Source: Candidatus Poribacteria bacterium (GTDB lineage: Bacteria; Poribacteria; WGA-4E; GCA-2687025). Taken from it: a stretch of 64,000 nt of DNA. The notes beneath the pieces were generated by a model. That model worked only from the letters and a program-made list of their open reading frames with translations, had not been told where the DNA came from and ran no database searches. The stretch spans positions 37,506 to 101,505 of the forward strand of contig JAPPNK010000010.1 of NCBI GenBank assembly GCA_028818695.1. Reading direction: 5' to 3'. This document shows, in pieces, positions 1-9,612 of the stretch (its first letter is position 1; every line of letters starts with the position of its first letter). A program made the position numbers and the translations under genes.

Positions 1-985
1 GCTTCTCTTCGCTCTCATGTTCTTCGCTGGTTTCAACAGGTTTAGGCGGCTTCAGCCGAGCGCGCAGTTTGGACAACCATCGCCGCAGGGCGCGCGAGCG
101 GTCCACAAACGCCCCGATGGGAGCCAGCAGCAGGCTCACAACGACCGTCTCAAGCGCGATCCATAAGCAAAACGCCCACTGCCCATGCTTGCTGTATCGA
201 GCCGTCAGCCACTCAAACGCCCATGCATACGAGCTGCCGCTTAACAGAAACGCAAGCAAGCCAGCGCAAACAACCGCCAGCAGCGATCTCCAATGCCGAG
301 CGCCTATTTTTGCGCCTTCCACCGCCGCCATGCCGAGCCTTAGATAAAGCGCGTTCAGCCCATGCGCGGACGCATGCAGCGCAAAAGCAAGCCCGAACGC
401 GCCCGCCCATGAAACGCCGACTCCATAGATGAACGCGGTTGCCGCATAGAGATTCTGCGTTCCCCAGAACAGCCATGACCAACTCCCGCGGCGATGAAAA
501 AACAGCGCGGACAGGTAAACTGAAACGGCGAGCTGCGTCCCGGCGCCGGCGTCAAAGCGGCTTAAAACAAACATCGGAACGGCTTGAAGCGCCGCCGCGT
601 ATAAAGCGGGCGCGGCGATGAGGTCTATCAAAGCGTTTTTGACGGAGCGGCGGTTCGATGCGTGAAGCGAGGCTTTTTTGCCAAGTCCAAAAAAGCGCAG
701 GACAGGAAGCAGATCGCGCAGATTCGGAAGCATCGACCCGCGCCCGAAGAGGCGCAGAAAGATCAAAAGCGCCGCGCCGACCGCAAACTTCTCAACGGCG
801 GCGCGCCAGCCGAAACCCCATGCCGACAGCCCCTCGTATCTGTTCATCCAGACATCCGCCAGCCCGATCAGGTCGATGAGCGGATTCAGCCGTATGAGCA
901 GCCCCAATCCGATCAAGGCGGCTGCAATGCGCAGCAGACGTTTGATCCTGTCCCTTGGCGGCGCCGTTTCGCCTTTATCGTACAT
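1..985 (-). CDS. Polytopic membrane protein of unknown function, 3' end outside window
   Basis: An open frame starts at ATG 985 (MYDKGETAPPRDR) and runs without a stop to base 1, so at least 328 residues are present and the C-terminus is missing. A GAGAAGG ribosome binding site lies about 8 bases upstream. About six or seven hydrophobic segments can be read (for example LLRIAAALIGLGLLI near residue 16, FAVGAALLIFLRLF near 70, and two more near 270 and 290). The stretch before the window edge is charged and proline-rich (KPPKPVETSEEHESEEK), so the membrane part probably ends here. I do not recognise the family. Codon use and GC content match the neighbours. It is separated from dcd by about 180 bases in which I see nothing else. 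Confidence 0.8.
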   Translation of the reverse strand, partial: MYDKGETAPPRDRIKRLLRIAAALIGLGLLIRLNPLIDLIGLADVWMNRYEGLSAWGFGWRAAVEKFAVGAALLIFLRLFGRGSMLPNLRDLLPVLRFFGLGKKASLHASNRRSVKNALIDLIAAPALYAAALQAVPMFVLSRFDAGAGTQLAVSVYLSALFFHRRGSWSWLFWGTQNLYAATAFIYGVGVSWAGAFGLAFALHASAHGLNALYLRLGMAAVEGAKIGARHWRSLLAVVCAGLLAFLLSGSSYAWAFEWLTARYSKHGQWAFCLWIALETVVVSLLLAPIGAFVDRSRALRRWLSKLRARLKPPKPVETSEEHESEEK

Positions 986-1162
986 TTTTCGTACCTTCTC
1001 TCGCTCAGGGCGCTTCTTGGATTTTATTAAGTGTAAACGAATTCATCGGGCGCATGGATTCCGCCCGCTCATGTCGTTCCGCGCGCCGGAATCCACAGAG
1101 CGCGCTAAATTGTTGTCAAGGAGCTTACTGCCGCCGCGTCCGCGGGGCGGAAATTCAGAGAG

Positions 1163-1732
1163 TTAGCCGTTGTTCTCGACGCGCGGCAGAACGATTCCGA
1201 CCTGTCCCTGGTATTTGCCGCGCTTGTCTCGGTAGGATGTCTCGCAGGGTTCGTCCGACTGCAGGAAAATCGCCTGCCCGATGCCCTCGTTGGCGTAAAT
1301 TTTGGCGGGCAGCGGCGTCGTGTTGGATATCTCGATGGTCGCATATCCTTCCCACTCCGGCTCAAACGGCGTCACGTTCAGAATGATGCCGCAGCGGGCG
1401 TAGGTGGACTTGCCGAGGCAGATGACGAGAGCGTCGCGCGGGATGCGCCAATACTCCACCGTGCGCGCGAGCGCAAACGAATTGGGCGGAATGACGCAGT
1501 GATCTGCCTTCATCTCCACAAACGCCTCCTGCTTGAAATCCTTCGGGTCGACGACGCTGGAGAAGACGTTTGTGAACACCTTCCATTCGTCGGCGACGCG
1601 GAAGTCGTAACCAAAGGAGGAGACGCCGTAGCTGATGCATCCGCCGTCGCGTACCTGCTTGCTTTCAAACGGCTCAATCATGCCATGCTTCTGCGCCATG
1701 GTTCGGATCCACCTGTCCGATTTGATTGTCAT
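1163..1732 (-). CDS. dcd: dCTP deaminase
   Basis: Deaminates dCTP to dUTP, a precursor step for dTTP. I chose ATG 1732 ([14 protein letters not shown], 189 aa, close to the 193 aa of E. coli Dcd) because AGGAG sits 6-7 bases upstream and family homology begins here; the open frame extends further upstream without similarity. The substrate and trimer-core motifs are visible: [12 protein letters not shown], then [13 protein letters not shown] containing the expected catalytic glutamate, and [11 protein letters not shown]. Some members also hydrolyse dUTP; the sequence alone does not tell. It is the last gene of a same-strand run with two uracil-DNA glycosylase-family genes upstream, 135 bases after the HEPN-UDG gene. 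dCTP deaminases are housekeeping enzymes, but some act in phage defence. Confidence 0.93.
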   Translation of the reverse strand: MTIKSDRWIRTMAQKHGMIEPFESKQVRDGGCISYGVSSFGYDFRVADEWKVFTNVFSSVVDPKDFKQEAFVEMKADHCVIPPNSFALARTVEYWRIPRDALVICLGKSTYARCGIILNVTPFEPEWEGYATIEISNTTPLPAKIYANEGIGQAIFLQSDEPCETSYRDKRGKYQGQVGIVLPRVENNG

Positions 1733-1867
1733 GAGGTCTCCTGCGGGTCTCCTGCCGGGCGTTTCACATGAAATTATAACGAAGGGTCTTTGCGGGGGTT
1801 CCAGCTGTTTAGGGGGAGTCGGCGCTCTTTGCGGCACAGGCGCGCTGTCAGTTCGATGCGCTGTCGG

Positions 1868-3964
1868 TTACATATCCAGCGTATCAATCGCCTGCTTCAA
1901 ATGCTTAATCGCCTTTTTTGTTTTATCTTGCGATGTTGGAAAATGCGTCGGCAAGACCTTGATTCCGTCAAGGTGCTCATAGTCATGCAACTCGCCGATG
2001 AACTCATTGAACGCGTCTGGCGTTTCAATGAGCGCGCGCGACGCATATTCGCCCAGCGCGACAACAATCTGCGGTTGTATCAGCTCCAGTTGACGCAGGA
2101 AATACGGACGGCATGTTTCCACTTCTCTATCGCCCGCCTTCGATTTTCCCTTGCATTTCAGCGCGTAGGTGAGATACACAGCCTCGCGCCGCAAACCGTT
2201 CTCTTCAATGATGCGGGTCACGTTCCGCCCAATTTTGTTCTCGCTGTCTTCAACGAACGGCGTTCCAGCCTGATCCGCTCCGCTATGCGGAATATATCCT
2301 AGAAACAGAATATCTGCGTCCTCGTTCCCCTCGCCAAAGACGACATTTGTTCTGCCGTTGTGAAGAACGCACCTTTGGCATCTGCTCGCCTCGTCTGCCA
2401 AGGCCGGCAGCTCCATCCCGCTGAACGGATTCACTTCTGCTTGCTCCTCCTGGTGCAGCGGATATTGCTCTTCTCGAAGAGCAATCACTTCGTCGCGCGC
2501 ATCGGACGCATCCATCATATCCAACGCGCGAGCGATCAAATTCAAATTGAAGCGCGCATCCTCTGCCGACATGACTCCGTCTTGATCGACAAAGTTGCCG
2601 AAGATCGAACGAATCATGTAGAGCTGATGCTCAAGATCAGGGTTTTGAGAACCAGGTCCGCTTTGCTGAATCATTGGAAACGCGCGTATCTCCGCCGCGA
2701 GAGGATTGGCAGGTACGAATCCTTCCTCCTGCAGAAGCCGCTGCATCAGCTGCTCAAATTCATCGGCGCCGGCGATAGATTCTTTTGCATTTGAACAGTA
2801 GATGCGTAGAGCTTTCCAGAAGACGCTCCCATTCTCATCATCTGGAACCCACTCTTCTGGGACATCGGTCCAGCGGTCATCGTAATGTTCGTCCGGCTCG
2901 TCAACCGGCGCAGTCGAAGTCGGATCGGATGAAACGGGGTTGAGGAGCGGATACGCCGTATCCCGCATCTCTTCTATTGTGGCCCGCGCTTCTCTCGCAT
3001 TATGTCCAATCAGTTCCAGCGCTCGCGCCGCCTGCGTTAAGTGTCCGCGCACAATTTCAGCGTCCAAGAAGCAGCGTGTCTTCGGCGTCGAATAGACCGC
3101 CGAGCGAAGCCGATACGCAAGGAATAAAAACTCTCGATCGCCTTCAAAGCGATCCGCAAACGAACGCTGCCAATTTTGATCAATGATTACAGGAAAAAAC
3201 CAGATGTCGATGCCGACATTTGAGCCGTTGACGTTCTGATTCAAAACCCATTCTAAAGACGCTTGAATGGCAGCTGGTGTTTCGTCGCGCAGAACCGTTT
3301 CAAACGGTACCCCGCCGCGCAACGAACCCAAAGACGGGCGCATTCGGATAAACTCGCGCATCTGCTTGCGGTAAATACTCAGCCCATCGAATAGTACCCG
3401 CTCGCAACTGCCATCCTCCGCACCGCTATGGTCGCCGTCCCAAGCGGCGGCAAACTTCAATTCGCTCTCCGCTAATTCAGCCGCGCCTTCCAGCTCCTTC
3501 CGAAGATAACCTACTTCCATTTGCGCGCGCGGCGAACCGATCGCCTGTAGAGCGCGCTCTAAACGCTTCATATTATCGATCGTTTCCTCGGTGTCCAGAT
3601 CCCCCTCGCCTGGGTGCGCCCATTCGACTCTCGCGTTCTGATTTATTTCCGAAATATCCGTTGTAAGCGACCAGTCATTCTGAAGATCCCGCTTAAACAC
3701 GTTATTCCAGTGAGTTCGAGCAATATGATGAAAATCGCCGATATCCATGGCTGCAGACGCATCCCCGCCATTTTCTTCAAAACGGCGCATAAACTCCGAG
3801 TCATCCTTCTTTTCCGCTTTATTCAATGCATCGCATATGAGCGAATCAAGCGTGTTATCGCCCTTGACCTCCCTTTTCAACTTTTTCACTATAAAGCTGC
3901 GCATCTCCTTGCGGTAGATGTTCAGCGCCCTCGTCATCATGATATGGTTCGGCATCCCGCTCAT
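1868..3964 (-). CDS. Triple HEPN-like domains fused to a degenerate Fe-S uracil-DNA glycosylase domain
   Basis: 698 aa from ATG 3964 (MSGMPNHIMMTRAL), chosen because GGTGGAG lies 6 bases upstream; the frame is open further up. Residues about 10-175 resemble the Swt1-type HEPN domain: RALNIYRKEMRSFI, HWNNVFKRDLQN, then RVEWAH at 112-117, an intact RX4H ribonuclease motif, and MKRLERALQAIG. Two more copies start near 190 (GLSIYRKQMREFI) and 380 (ALRIYCSNAKESI) but lack the R-H pair. Residues 525-698 align with family 4 UDG, keeping four Fe-S cysteines (C529, C532, C604, C618), GTPFV and VVALGEYA, but the GEAPG..ED motif is GYIPH..AD and the HPA motif reads THFPT. Predicted: RNase-like HEPN plus catalytically dead uracil/DNA-binding module. 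It is flanked by a true UDG upstream and dcd downstream, and looks less GC-rich than its neighbours. Function not established. Confidence 0.72.
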   Translation of the reverse strand: MSGMPNHIMMTRALNIYRKEMRSFIVKKLKREVKGDNTLDSLICDALNKAEKKDDSEFMRRFEENGGDASAAMDIGDFHHIARTHWNNVFKRDLQNDWSLTTDISEINQNARVEWAHPGEGDLDTEETIDNMKRLERALQAIGSPRAQMEVGYLRKELEGAAELAESELKFAAAWDGDHSGAEDGSCERVLFDGLSIYRKQMREFIRMRPSLGSLRGGVPFETVLRDETPAAIQASLEWVLNQNVNGSNVGIDIWFFPVIIDQNWQRSFADRFEGDREFLFLAYRLRSAVYSTPKTRCFLDAEIVRGHLTQAARALELIGHNAREARATIEEMRDTAYPLLNPVSSDPTSTAPVDEPDEHYDDRWTDVPEEWVPDDENGSVFWKALRIYCSNAKESIAGADEFEQLMQRLLQEEGFVPANPLAAEIRAFPMIQQSGPGSQNPDLEHQLYMIRSIFGNFVDQDGVMSAEDARFNLNLIARALDMMDASDARDEVIALREEQYPLHQEEQAEVNPFSGMELPALADEASRCQRCVLHNGRTNVVFGEGNEDADILFLGYIPHSGADQAGTPFVEDSENKIGRNVTRIIEENGLRREAVYLTYALKCKGKSKAGDREVETCRPYFLRQLELIQPQIVVALGEYASRALIETPDAFNEFIGELHDYEHLDGIKVLPTHFPTSQDKTKKAIKHLKQAIDTLDM

Positions 3965-4073
3965 CGCATACTCCACCGGCATTGGTCGTTGAACATAGAC
4001 TATCTGAAAAGGAGAGGCGGCGCAAGTCGATATTCTTAACAAGCGATGAGATTCATACCGCTTTGTTCAAGGA

Positions 4074-4112
4074 CTCTGGATTCCCGCTTTCGCGGGAATG
4101 GCGCGGGGATGA
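4074..4112. repeat. REP-like palindrome copy
   Basis: Core TTCCCGC-TTTC-GCGGGAA at 4081-4098, preceded by CTCTGGA and followed by a degenerate ATGACGG. It belongs to the dispersed family seen throughout the window and lies between the canonical UDG gene and the HEPN-UDG gene. Confidence 0.8.
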
Positions 4113-4131
4113 CGGGAAGGGCGCGAGATTT

Positions 4132-4890
4132 CTACCCTTGCCCCTTGCCTTTCTGCTCCAGCCCAAGCAGCTCCATCACCTTCTGCATATCCTCCCAAAC
4201 ATACCGCTTGCCGCCTGGGTTGCGCAGCAGATACGCCGGGTGGTAGGTCGGCATGACCTGAATGCCGCCGAGGGGATGGAACCGCCCCCGCAGGTTGGAG
4301 ATGCGCTCCTTGCTGTTGAGCAGCGCCGCCGCCGCATAGCTGCCGAGCGCCACAACCGCCCTCGGCTGTATCAATCCAATCTGGCGCTCCAGATACGGAC
4401 GGCACCGCTCCGCCTCCAACGGCAGCGGGTTGCGGTTCTCCGGCGGGCGGCACTTCAACAAATTCGCAATATACACATCCTCGCGGCGCAAGCCCATCGC
4501 CTCAATGATCTTTGTTAACAGCTGACCGGCGCGCCCCACAAACGGCAACCCCTTCAGATCCTCGTCCCGACCGGGCGCCTCCCCGACAAACATGAGGTCC
4601 GCGTTCGGATTGCCCGCCCCGAAGACCACATTCGTGCGCGTCGCATACAGCGGACACAGCTCGCACACGCTCGCCTCCGCAGCCAAAGCTGTCAATGCGT
4701 CGACGGACGGCGCCGCCTGCGGTTTCTCTTCGCTTTTGGGAGGCGGCGGAGCTTCGTCTTGGACGCTGTCTGCCGACTTCGCTGCAAACGCGGCGTCCTT
4801 CTCAAGCGGTCTCGCCAGCTCCGCCCTCTCTTCAAGATGCCGCCGCACCGTTGAGAGTATCTGAAGATAATCGCCTCGGTCGTCCATCAT
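4132..4890 (-). CDS. Type-4 uracil-DNA glycosylase (Fe-S)
   Basis: Removes uracil from DNA, starting base-excision repair. The frame is open far upstream, but the real start is ATG 4890 ([12 protein letters not shown]; the next ATG at 4887 is equivalent), with GAAGGAG 6 bases upstream and 252 aa. The N-terminal 75 residues are a charged, proline-rich linker. The UDG domain follows: [52 protein letters not shown] and [13 protein letters not shown]. Four Fe-S cysteines, the catalytic motif A and the His of motif B are all intact. It starts 33 bases after ispG on the same strand, so it may be cotranscribed with rseP-ispG. Its domain is clearly paralogous to the C-terminus of the next gene. Confidence 0.93.
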   Translation of the reverse strand: MMDDRGDYLQILSTVRRHLEERAELARPLEKDAAFAAKSADSVQDEAPPPPKSEEKPQAAPSVDALTALAAEASVCELCPLYATRTNVVFGAGNPNADLMFVGEAPGRDEDLKGLPFVGRAGQLLTKIIEAMGLRREDVYIANLLKCRPPENRNPLPLEAERCRPYLERQIGLIQPRAVVALGSYAAAALLNSKERISNLRGRFHPLGGIQVMPTYHPAYLLRNPGGKRYVWEDMQKVMELLGLEQKGKGQG

Positions 4891-4922
4891 CCGCCGCTCC
4901 TTCTTTTTTATAGAAAACGCCG

Positions 4923-6104
4923 CTAATCCGCGTCCGGTTCCCGCCAAACGCCGTCCTGCTTCAACAGCGACACCAGCTCCTGAACGCCGTTCTCCTGCGG
5001 GATGCCCTGTTTTACCGCGTCGCGCCCGCGGTAAAGCGCGATCGTTCCGCCCTTGCCGACATACCCGTAATCCGCGTCCGCCATCTCCCCAGGCCCGTTC
5101 ACAATGCATCCCATGACGGCGATGTCCAGACCGACCAGATGCGACGTCGCGTCCCGAACCTCGTTCAGCACCGTCGGAAGATCGAACTGCGTCCGCCCGC
5201 AGGACGGGCAGGCGATATACTCGACCGTCGTCTTGCGCAAGCCGAGCGACTGCAGTATTTCGTAGCAAACGGGGATCTCTTCCAGAGGATCCTCTGCCAG
5301 CGAAACCCGTATCGTGTCGCCGACGCCCTCCGCCAGCAGCGTTCCGATGCCGACGGCGGATTTGACCCGCGCGTATTGGCCGTCCCCCGCTTCCGTCACG
5401 CCGAGATGGACCGGGACGCGGATGCCCTCCTTGTCGGCTGTCTGCGCGAAGAGGCGGTTCGCCGCCATCATGATCGGCACGCGCGACGCCTTCAACGAGA
5501 CGATGATGTCCCGAAAACCATGCCGTTCGCAGATGCGCAGATACTCCATCGCCGACTCGACCATGCCCTCCGGCGTGTCGCCGTACATCACCAGCAGCCG
5601 CTCCGAGAGGGAGCCGTGGTTGACGCCGACGCGCATGGAGATGCCGCGGTCTTTGCAGACGCGGATGACGGGGAGCAGCTGCCGCTCAATCGCCTCCAGC
5701 TCCTCCTCCACTTCGGCGGGCGAATAATCGATGCTGCGCCCGATCGGTTTGCGGTACACAAACAGCCCAGGGTTGATGCGCACCTTGTCGACCGTCTTCG
5801 CCGCTTCAACGGCGATGTTGGAGCCTTGATGATGGACATCCGCGACGATCGGTATGTTTATTTTCATTTTCTTGAGCCGCCGTTTGATTTCGGCGACCGC
5901 GCGCGTCGAAGCCATCGTCGGCGCGGTGACGCGCACGATTTCGCAGTTCGCCTCCGCCAGACCGACAATCTCCCGAACGCATGCGTCCACATTTCGCGTG
6001 TCTTCAGTAATCATGGACTGAACGCGCACCGGCTCGGAGCTTCCGACCCCGACATCGCCCACATACACAACGCGGGTCATTCGGCGCGGCGCAAACAACT
6101 CCAT
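4923..6104 (-). CDS. ispG: 4-hydroxy-3-methylbut-2-enyl-diphosphate synthase (flavodoxin-type IspG)
   Basis: Converts MEcPP to HMBPP in the non-mevalonate isoprenoid pathway, using a 4Fe-4S cluster. Start ATG 6104 ([13 protein letters not shown]) has GGGAG upstream; 393 aa, the short bacterial form without the plant-type insertion. The TIM barrel includes [33 protein letters not shown] and RVGVNHGSL. The C-terminal Fe-S domain shows [10 protein letters not shown] and [19 protein letters not shown], which hold the cluster cysteines. It lies 151 bases downstream of rseP, a classical neighbour, and upstream of the UDG gene. It would supply the isoprenoid precursors used by the MqnP and terpene-cyclase products encoded nearby. 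Confidence 0.97.
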   Translation of the reverse strand: MELFAPRRMTRVVYVGDVGVGSSEPVRVQSMITEDTRNVDACVREIVGLAEANCEIVRVTAPTMASTRAVAEIKRRLKKMKINIPIVADVHHQGSNIAVEAAKTVDKVRINPGLFVYRKPIGRSIDYSPAEVEEELEAIERQLLPVIRVCKDRGISMRVGVNHGSLSERLLVMYGDTPEGMVESAMEYLRICERHGFRDIIVSLKASRVPIMMAANRLFAQTADKEGIRVPVHLGVTEAGDGQYARVKSAVGIGTLLAEGVGDTIRVSLAEDPLEEIPVCYEILQSLGLRKTTVEYIACPSCGRTQFDLPTVLNEVRDATSHLVGLDIAVMGCIVNGPGEMADADYGYVGKGGTIALYRGRDAVKQGIPQENGVQELVSLLKQDGVWREPDAD

Positions 6105-6255
6105 TCGTCTCTCCCTTTCAGCATGAAACGCTACCCTACATGATGACCTCAAACGGCTCACAGTTCCACTTTTAGACGCTGCAGCGCTGTCATTTCCGTC
6201 CTCGCCTGCGCGGGAATCCAGAAACCGGCGGCATCCAAGCTGCGCCCGTTCGATG

Positions 6256-8118
6256 TCAAGAAGCGGCGGCTCCCGCTTTCCGCCGGCGCGCCGCCATCTT
6301 TTTCAAAAATCGCCTCAAAAATACAAACCCGACGCCGATAGCAACCCCTGTCAAGACGGCGGCAAAAGACCTTCTTAGCATGATGTACGCATACAAAGCG
6401 CCCAACAGGAACATGCCAAAAAGGAGTATATGCTTCCGCAGCTTCCTGCTAAGCGGACGCCCCCGCGCCAGCTCAATCGTATCCAAAAAGATGCGCCCGC
6501 CGTCCAATACCGGTATCGGAATCAGGTTTAACACCGCCAGTTCGATGCTGATCCATGCCGTCAGATACAGCGCGAAAAAGAGCGCCGTCCAGCTCAATCC
6601 GCCCGCCAAAACAGATTCGGCGACATTGCCGACGGTGAGCTTCCTTCCGTTTAAACGAACAAGCGTTATCTGATCCCCGCTGAAGAGAGGCTTCAACACC
6701 GACAGGACGTCTCCCGCCGAATCGACCGTCATGGAGGCGCCTTTTCGAAACGCGCCGAAAAATCCGTACCGTTCATTCGGTCCCGCCCGCTCCGTCAACA
6801 CGACGGCATCAATGCGCAAATCAGAAGACGATTCCGACAAGTTGGAGAGCAGCGTCAGACCCCTAATCTGTACGCTTCCGTCCACGATTGAGGGAAGAAG
6901 CGCGGAATTGACGCAGCAGCCGCATGCGCTGTCGGACTCTTTTCCAAGCGCCTTGCGAGCGAGATGACCGGTCCAAGCCCGCCCCCGCGTGAAAAGAGAG
7001 GCGGAGCGGGTAAAGGTCATCCGCAGCCGTTCAGACGCGGTCTGCTCCTGAACAGCGGCTCGAACGCCGCTGTAAGACGACGCCGAGACGCCGTTCATCG
7101 ACTTCAAACGGTCGCCCACGCGAACATTTGCTAGCGACGGGTTCCGCTCCGCGTCCACAGCCGCAACCTTCACCGTCAGATGTTGAGAGGGGTCCGTCTC
7201 CACGGTTTGCGTTGTTCCGTCTGTTTCAAAAACCATGCGGACGCTCCTTGAACCGAGCGCCTTCAACAGCGCGGCGCGCGCGTCCTCAAGAGAGCGTATC
7301 GGCGCGCCGTCGATCTTAACCAGCCTCGATCCCTCCTTGACGCCCGCCTTGGCGAAGCTCTTCGACGCCGTTACCGCTTCAACATAGCCCAAATCCGACC
7401 CCGGCAGAAAGCCCTCGCCGGTGAACGCGGCAGGCGGACCCAAGCCTATCTGCTCAACATGCATGGCTTCACGCAAGCCTGGAGGCGGCGTCAGCTCAAA
7501 CTCCAGCCGCTCGCCTCGGCGCTCCGCCTCAACGAGGGTTGGACGGCTGGGTTTGAGCGTCAGCTTTTGTTGAACATCCGCCCATGTTCGAACCTTGCGT
7601 CCGTTGACGGCGAGTATCCTGTCGCCGGATCGGATGCCCGCTTGCGCCGCGGGGGAGGCGTAGGCGGGGTCGTCCCAGTAGGAGCTGCGCTGCGGCGCGT
7701 TAACATAAACGGCGCCGACGACAGGCTCCCTGTCCGGCTGAAGAACGCCGCCCGCCGCAACCGCCGTAAAAAGAACGACCGCAACCAGTATGTTGACGGC
7801 GGGACCGGCGGCGTACACAAAGATGCGGCGTTTGGGCGGCTCGCGGTCTAGGACGGTTTCTTCAAGGTCGTCGTACTCGTTCTCAGGCTCCGCCGCTGCA
7901 AAACGCACATAGCCGCCGGCGGGTATCATGGAGAGGCGAAACTCTGTGCCGCCGCGCGTGAAATTGAGCAGCCGCTTCCCGAAACCAATCGAGAACACCG
8001 CCACCTGAACGCCGATCGCCTTCGCCGCTAAAAAATGCCCCAGCTCATGCAAGAAGATCAGCGCGCCCAGCATCAGAAATACGATCGCGACGCTCAATAG
8101 AGTTTCAAGCGCGCCCAT
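6256..8118 (-). CDS. rseP: RIP metalloprotease RseP-like (site-2 protease, M50)
   Basis: Intramembrane zinc protease that cleaves anti-sigma factors or signal peptides within the inner membrane. HELGH at residues 24-28 within the first membrane helix gives the zinc ligands; the second motif, [14 protein letters not shown], lies near residue 532. 620 aa, much longer than the usual 420-450. The extra length is periplasmic: PDZ-like units are readable around residues 150-210 ([19 protein letters not shown]), 235-300 ([18 protein letters not shown]) and 315-370 ([16 protein letters not shown]), then an unassigned block to about 480 containing a CGCC cluster. GGGAGG ribosome binding site upstream of ATG 8118. 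First gene of the rseP-ispG unit. Confidence 0.93.
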   Translation of the reverse strand: MGALETLLSVAIVFLMLGALIFLHELGHFLAAKAIGVQVAVFSIGFGKRLLNFTRGGTEFRLSMIPAGGYVRFAAAEPENEYDDLEETVLDREPPKRRIFVYAAGPAVNILVAVVLFTAVAAGGVLQPDREPVVGAVYVNAPQRSSYWDDPAYASPAAQAGIRSGDRILAVNGRKVRTWADVQQKLTLKPSRPTLVEAERRGERLEFELTPPPGLREAMHVEQIGLGPPAAFTGEGFLPGSDLGYVEAVTASKSFAKAGVKEGSRLVKIDGAPIRSLEDARAALLKALGSRSVRMVFETDGTTQTVETDPSQHLTVKVAAVDAERNPSLANVRVGDRLKSMNGVSASSYSGVRAAVQEQTASERLRMTFTRSASLFTRGRAWTGHLARKALGKESDSACGCCVNSALLPSIVDGSVQIRGLTLLSNLSESSSDLRIDAVVLTERAGPNERYGFFGAFRKGASMTVDSAGDVLSVLKPLFSGDQITLVRLNGRKLTVGNVAESVLAGGLSWTALFFALYLTAWISIELAVLNLIPIPVLDGGRIFLDTIELARGRPLSRKLRKHILLFGMFLLGALYAYIMLRRSFAAVLTGVAIGVGFVFLRRFLKKMAARRRKAGAAAS

Positions 8119-8243
8119 ACGGAGCCTCCCTTACATGTAGAGTGTATCTATCAGCGCGGCAAACGCAAGCTGGCTAACTGACCGGCAGTACGCTCAAACG
8201 GGGTAATTGGCGGCGATAGCGTTTGATCGGGAGACGTATCTTT

Positions 8244-8275
8244 ATAAGATTCCCGCTTTCGCGGGAATGACGACG
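8244..8275. repeat. REP-like palindrome copy
   Basis: Core TTCCCGC-TTTC-GCGGGAA at 8250-8267 followed by TGACGACG. It sits between the 3' end of the MetE-like gene and the start of rseP and could act as an mRNA 3' hairpin. Confidence 0.85.
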
Positions 8276-8301
8276 ACGGACAGCGTCAACGTTGCGTAAC
8301 G

Positions 8302-9309
8302 TCAGGAGGCTCCGAGAAACAGATCGCGCCCTTCGGTCAAAGCGCGCATTTTGCCGTCCGCGACGCTGCGCGGCAGCATCCAGAAGCCGCAGTCGGGGTG
8401 AATATACTGAACGCGCCCGGCGCCGAGCCGTTTCTCCGCCAGCTCAATGCGCTTGGCGATCAGGTTCGGGTCTTCAATGCCGTTGTCCTTGATGTCGACG
8501 ACGCCAAGCCCGACGCCAATCTCGGGGCGCAAACCGCGCAGCGCGTCCAGCTCGTCGTATCCGCGCCGGGCGAATTCCAACACAAGATGGTCAACCTCAA
8601 GGGCGTTCATAAACGGAAGCAGCGATTCATACAGCCCTTTCTGGACGGACTGCCCGCCGTAATTTCCAAAGCAGACATGAACCGCTTTCTCGCCTTGTAC
8701 GCCTTCTAAGGCGCGGTTGACGGCGCGCGCCGCCCATTCTGCCTCGTCCGCGTGTCCGGAGATGTTCGCCTCGTCCAGCTGAACGGCAGCGGCGTCGATC
8801 TCTTGAAGCTGCCCGCGCAAGATGTCGGCGATCGCCATCGCGGCATCCTCCCGGCCGCTGTAATGCGAGTCGACAAGCGTCTTGGAGAGCATATGCGGAC
8901 CGGTGACGGTGAACTTCAACGGCTTGTCGGTGAGACCGCTAAACGCTTCATAGTCGTCGGGCAGATTGAGCGTCCCAGGCCCGATGGGTCCGCGGATGAC
9001 GCCGGCGGGGCGGGCGCGGAAACGCATCTGCGGATCGCGCCGGAACGCGGCGATTTCATGGGCGGTGAACTCGGTCGAAACGCCGCTCATTTGACCGATA
9101 AAATAATCGATCATGCCGTTCGTTTCAGGATGGTTCAGGTCAAAGCGGTACAGCTCCCCGTCGGCGAGAAGATCGATGCCAGCCAGCTCCTGCGTTTTGA
9201 GAACAACCATGACCGCGTCCCGCAGATGCGAACGGGCGGGGTACGCCTTGAGCCAGTCGGGGACAGGATAGCTTCCAACAACCGTTGTGCGGATGGGCTG
9301 GTCTGTCAT
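8302..9309 (-). CDS. Cobalamin-independent methionine synthase-like protein (MetE C-terminal domain only)
   Basis: 335 aa from ATG 9309 (MTDQPIRTTVVGSYPVP). The open frame runs further upstream, through a REP copy and the tRNA, so that extension is not real; no strong ribosome binding site is visible. The fold is the single catalytic UROD/MetE-like barrel: TTVVGSYPVP, VTGPHMLSKTL, QLDEANISG, then HVCFGNYGG and IHPDCGFWMLP, which match the His-x-Cys and distal Cys zinc ligands of MetE. It lacks the MetE N-terminal half, as in archaeal and many bacterial short homologues, so the methyl donor may not be methyltetrahydropteroyl-triglutamate. Related proteins also act in epoxyalkane or other thiol-methyl chemistry, so the exact reaction is open. 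Confidence 0.82.
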   Translation of the reverse strand: MTDQPIRTTVVGSYPVPDWLKAYPARSHLRDAVMVVLKTQELAGIDLLADGELYRFDLNHPETNGMIDYFIGQMSGVSTEFTAHEIAAFRRDPQMRFRARPAGVIRGPIGPGTLNLPDDYEAFSGLTDKPLKFTVTGPHMLSKTLVDSHYSGREDAAMAIADILRGQLQEIDAAAVQLDEANISGHADEAEWAARAVNRALEGVQGEKAVHVCFGNYGGQSVQKGLYESLLPFMNALEVDHLVLEFARRGYDELDALRGLRPEIGVGLGVVDIKDNGIEDPNLIAKRIELAEKRLGAGRVQYIHPDCGFWMLPRSVADGKMRALTEGRDLFLGAS

Positions 9310-9350
9310 AGTCGCTGTCAAACTCCGCATTTGAAGCAGCCGGCCCATGC

Positions 9351-9377
9351 CGTCATTCCCGCGTAAGCGGGAATCTT
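9351..9377. repeat. REP-like palindrome copy (opposite orientation)
   Basis: CGTCATTCCCGC-GTAA-GCGGGAATCTT, core 9356-9373, between the tRNA-Pro gene and the MetE-like gene. Confidence 0.85.
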
Positions 9378-9432
9378 CGTTACGCAGAAAACCTGCCGCA
9401 TGAACCAGGCAGCGTTTAAAGAAAAACGACGC

Positions 9433-9509
<77 letters not shown>

Positions 9510-9519
9510 ACTGCTGAAT

Positions 9520-9548
9520 AGTATAACCGATGCGGCGTTTGCATTCAA
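9520..9548 (-). promoter_or_regulatory. Predicted sigma-70 promoter of tRNA-Pro
   Basis: On the minus strand TTGAAT (9548-9543), a 17-base spacer, then TATACT (9525-9520), ending ten bases before the first base of the tRNA. Both hexamers are close to consensus and the position fits a stable-RNA promoter. Confidence 0.7.
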
Positions 9549-9612
9549 GGATCGATTGCCGGCAGTATCTACAGCGCTGCCGCTGCGTACTAAAAACGTC
9601 CGCTAACCCCGG

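Noticed and set aside
5139-6143. 334-codon open frame on the plus strand opposite ispG
   Set aside because: It mirrors ispG exactly and has no recognisable domain; long antisense frames are expected at this GC content.
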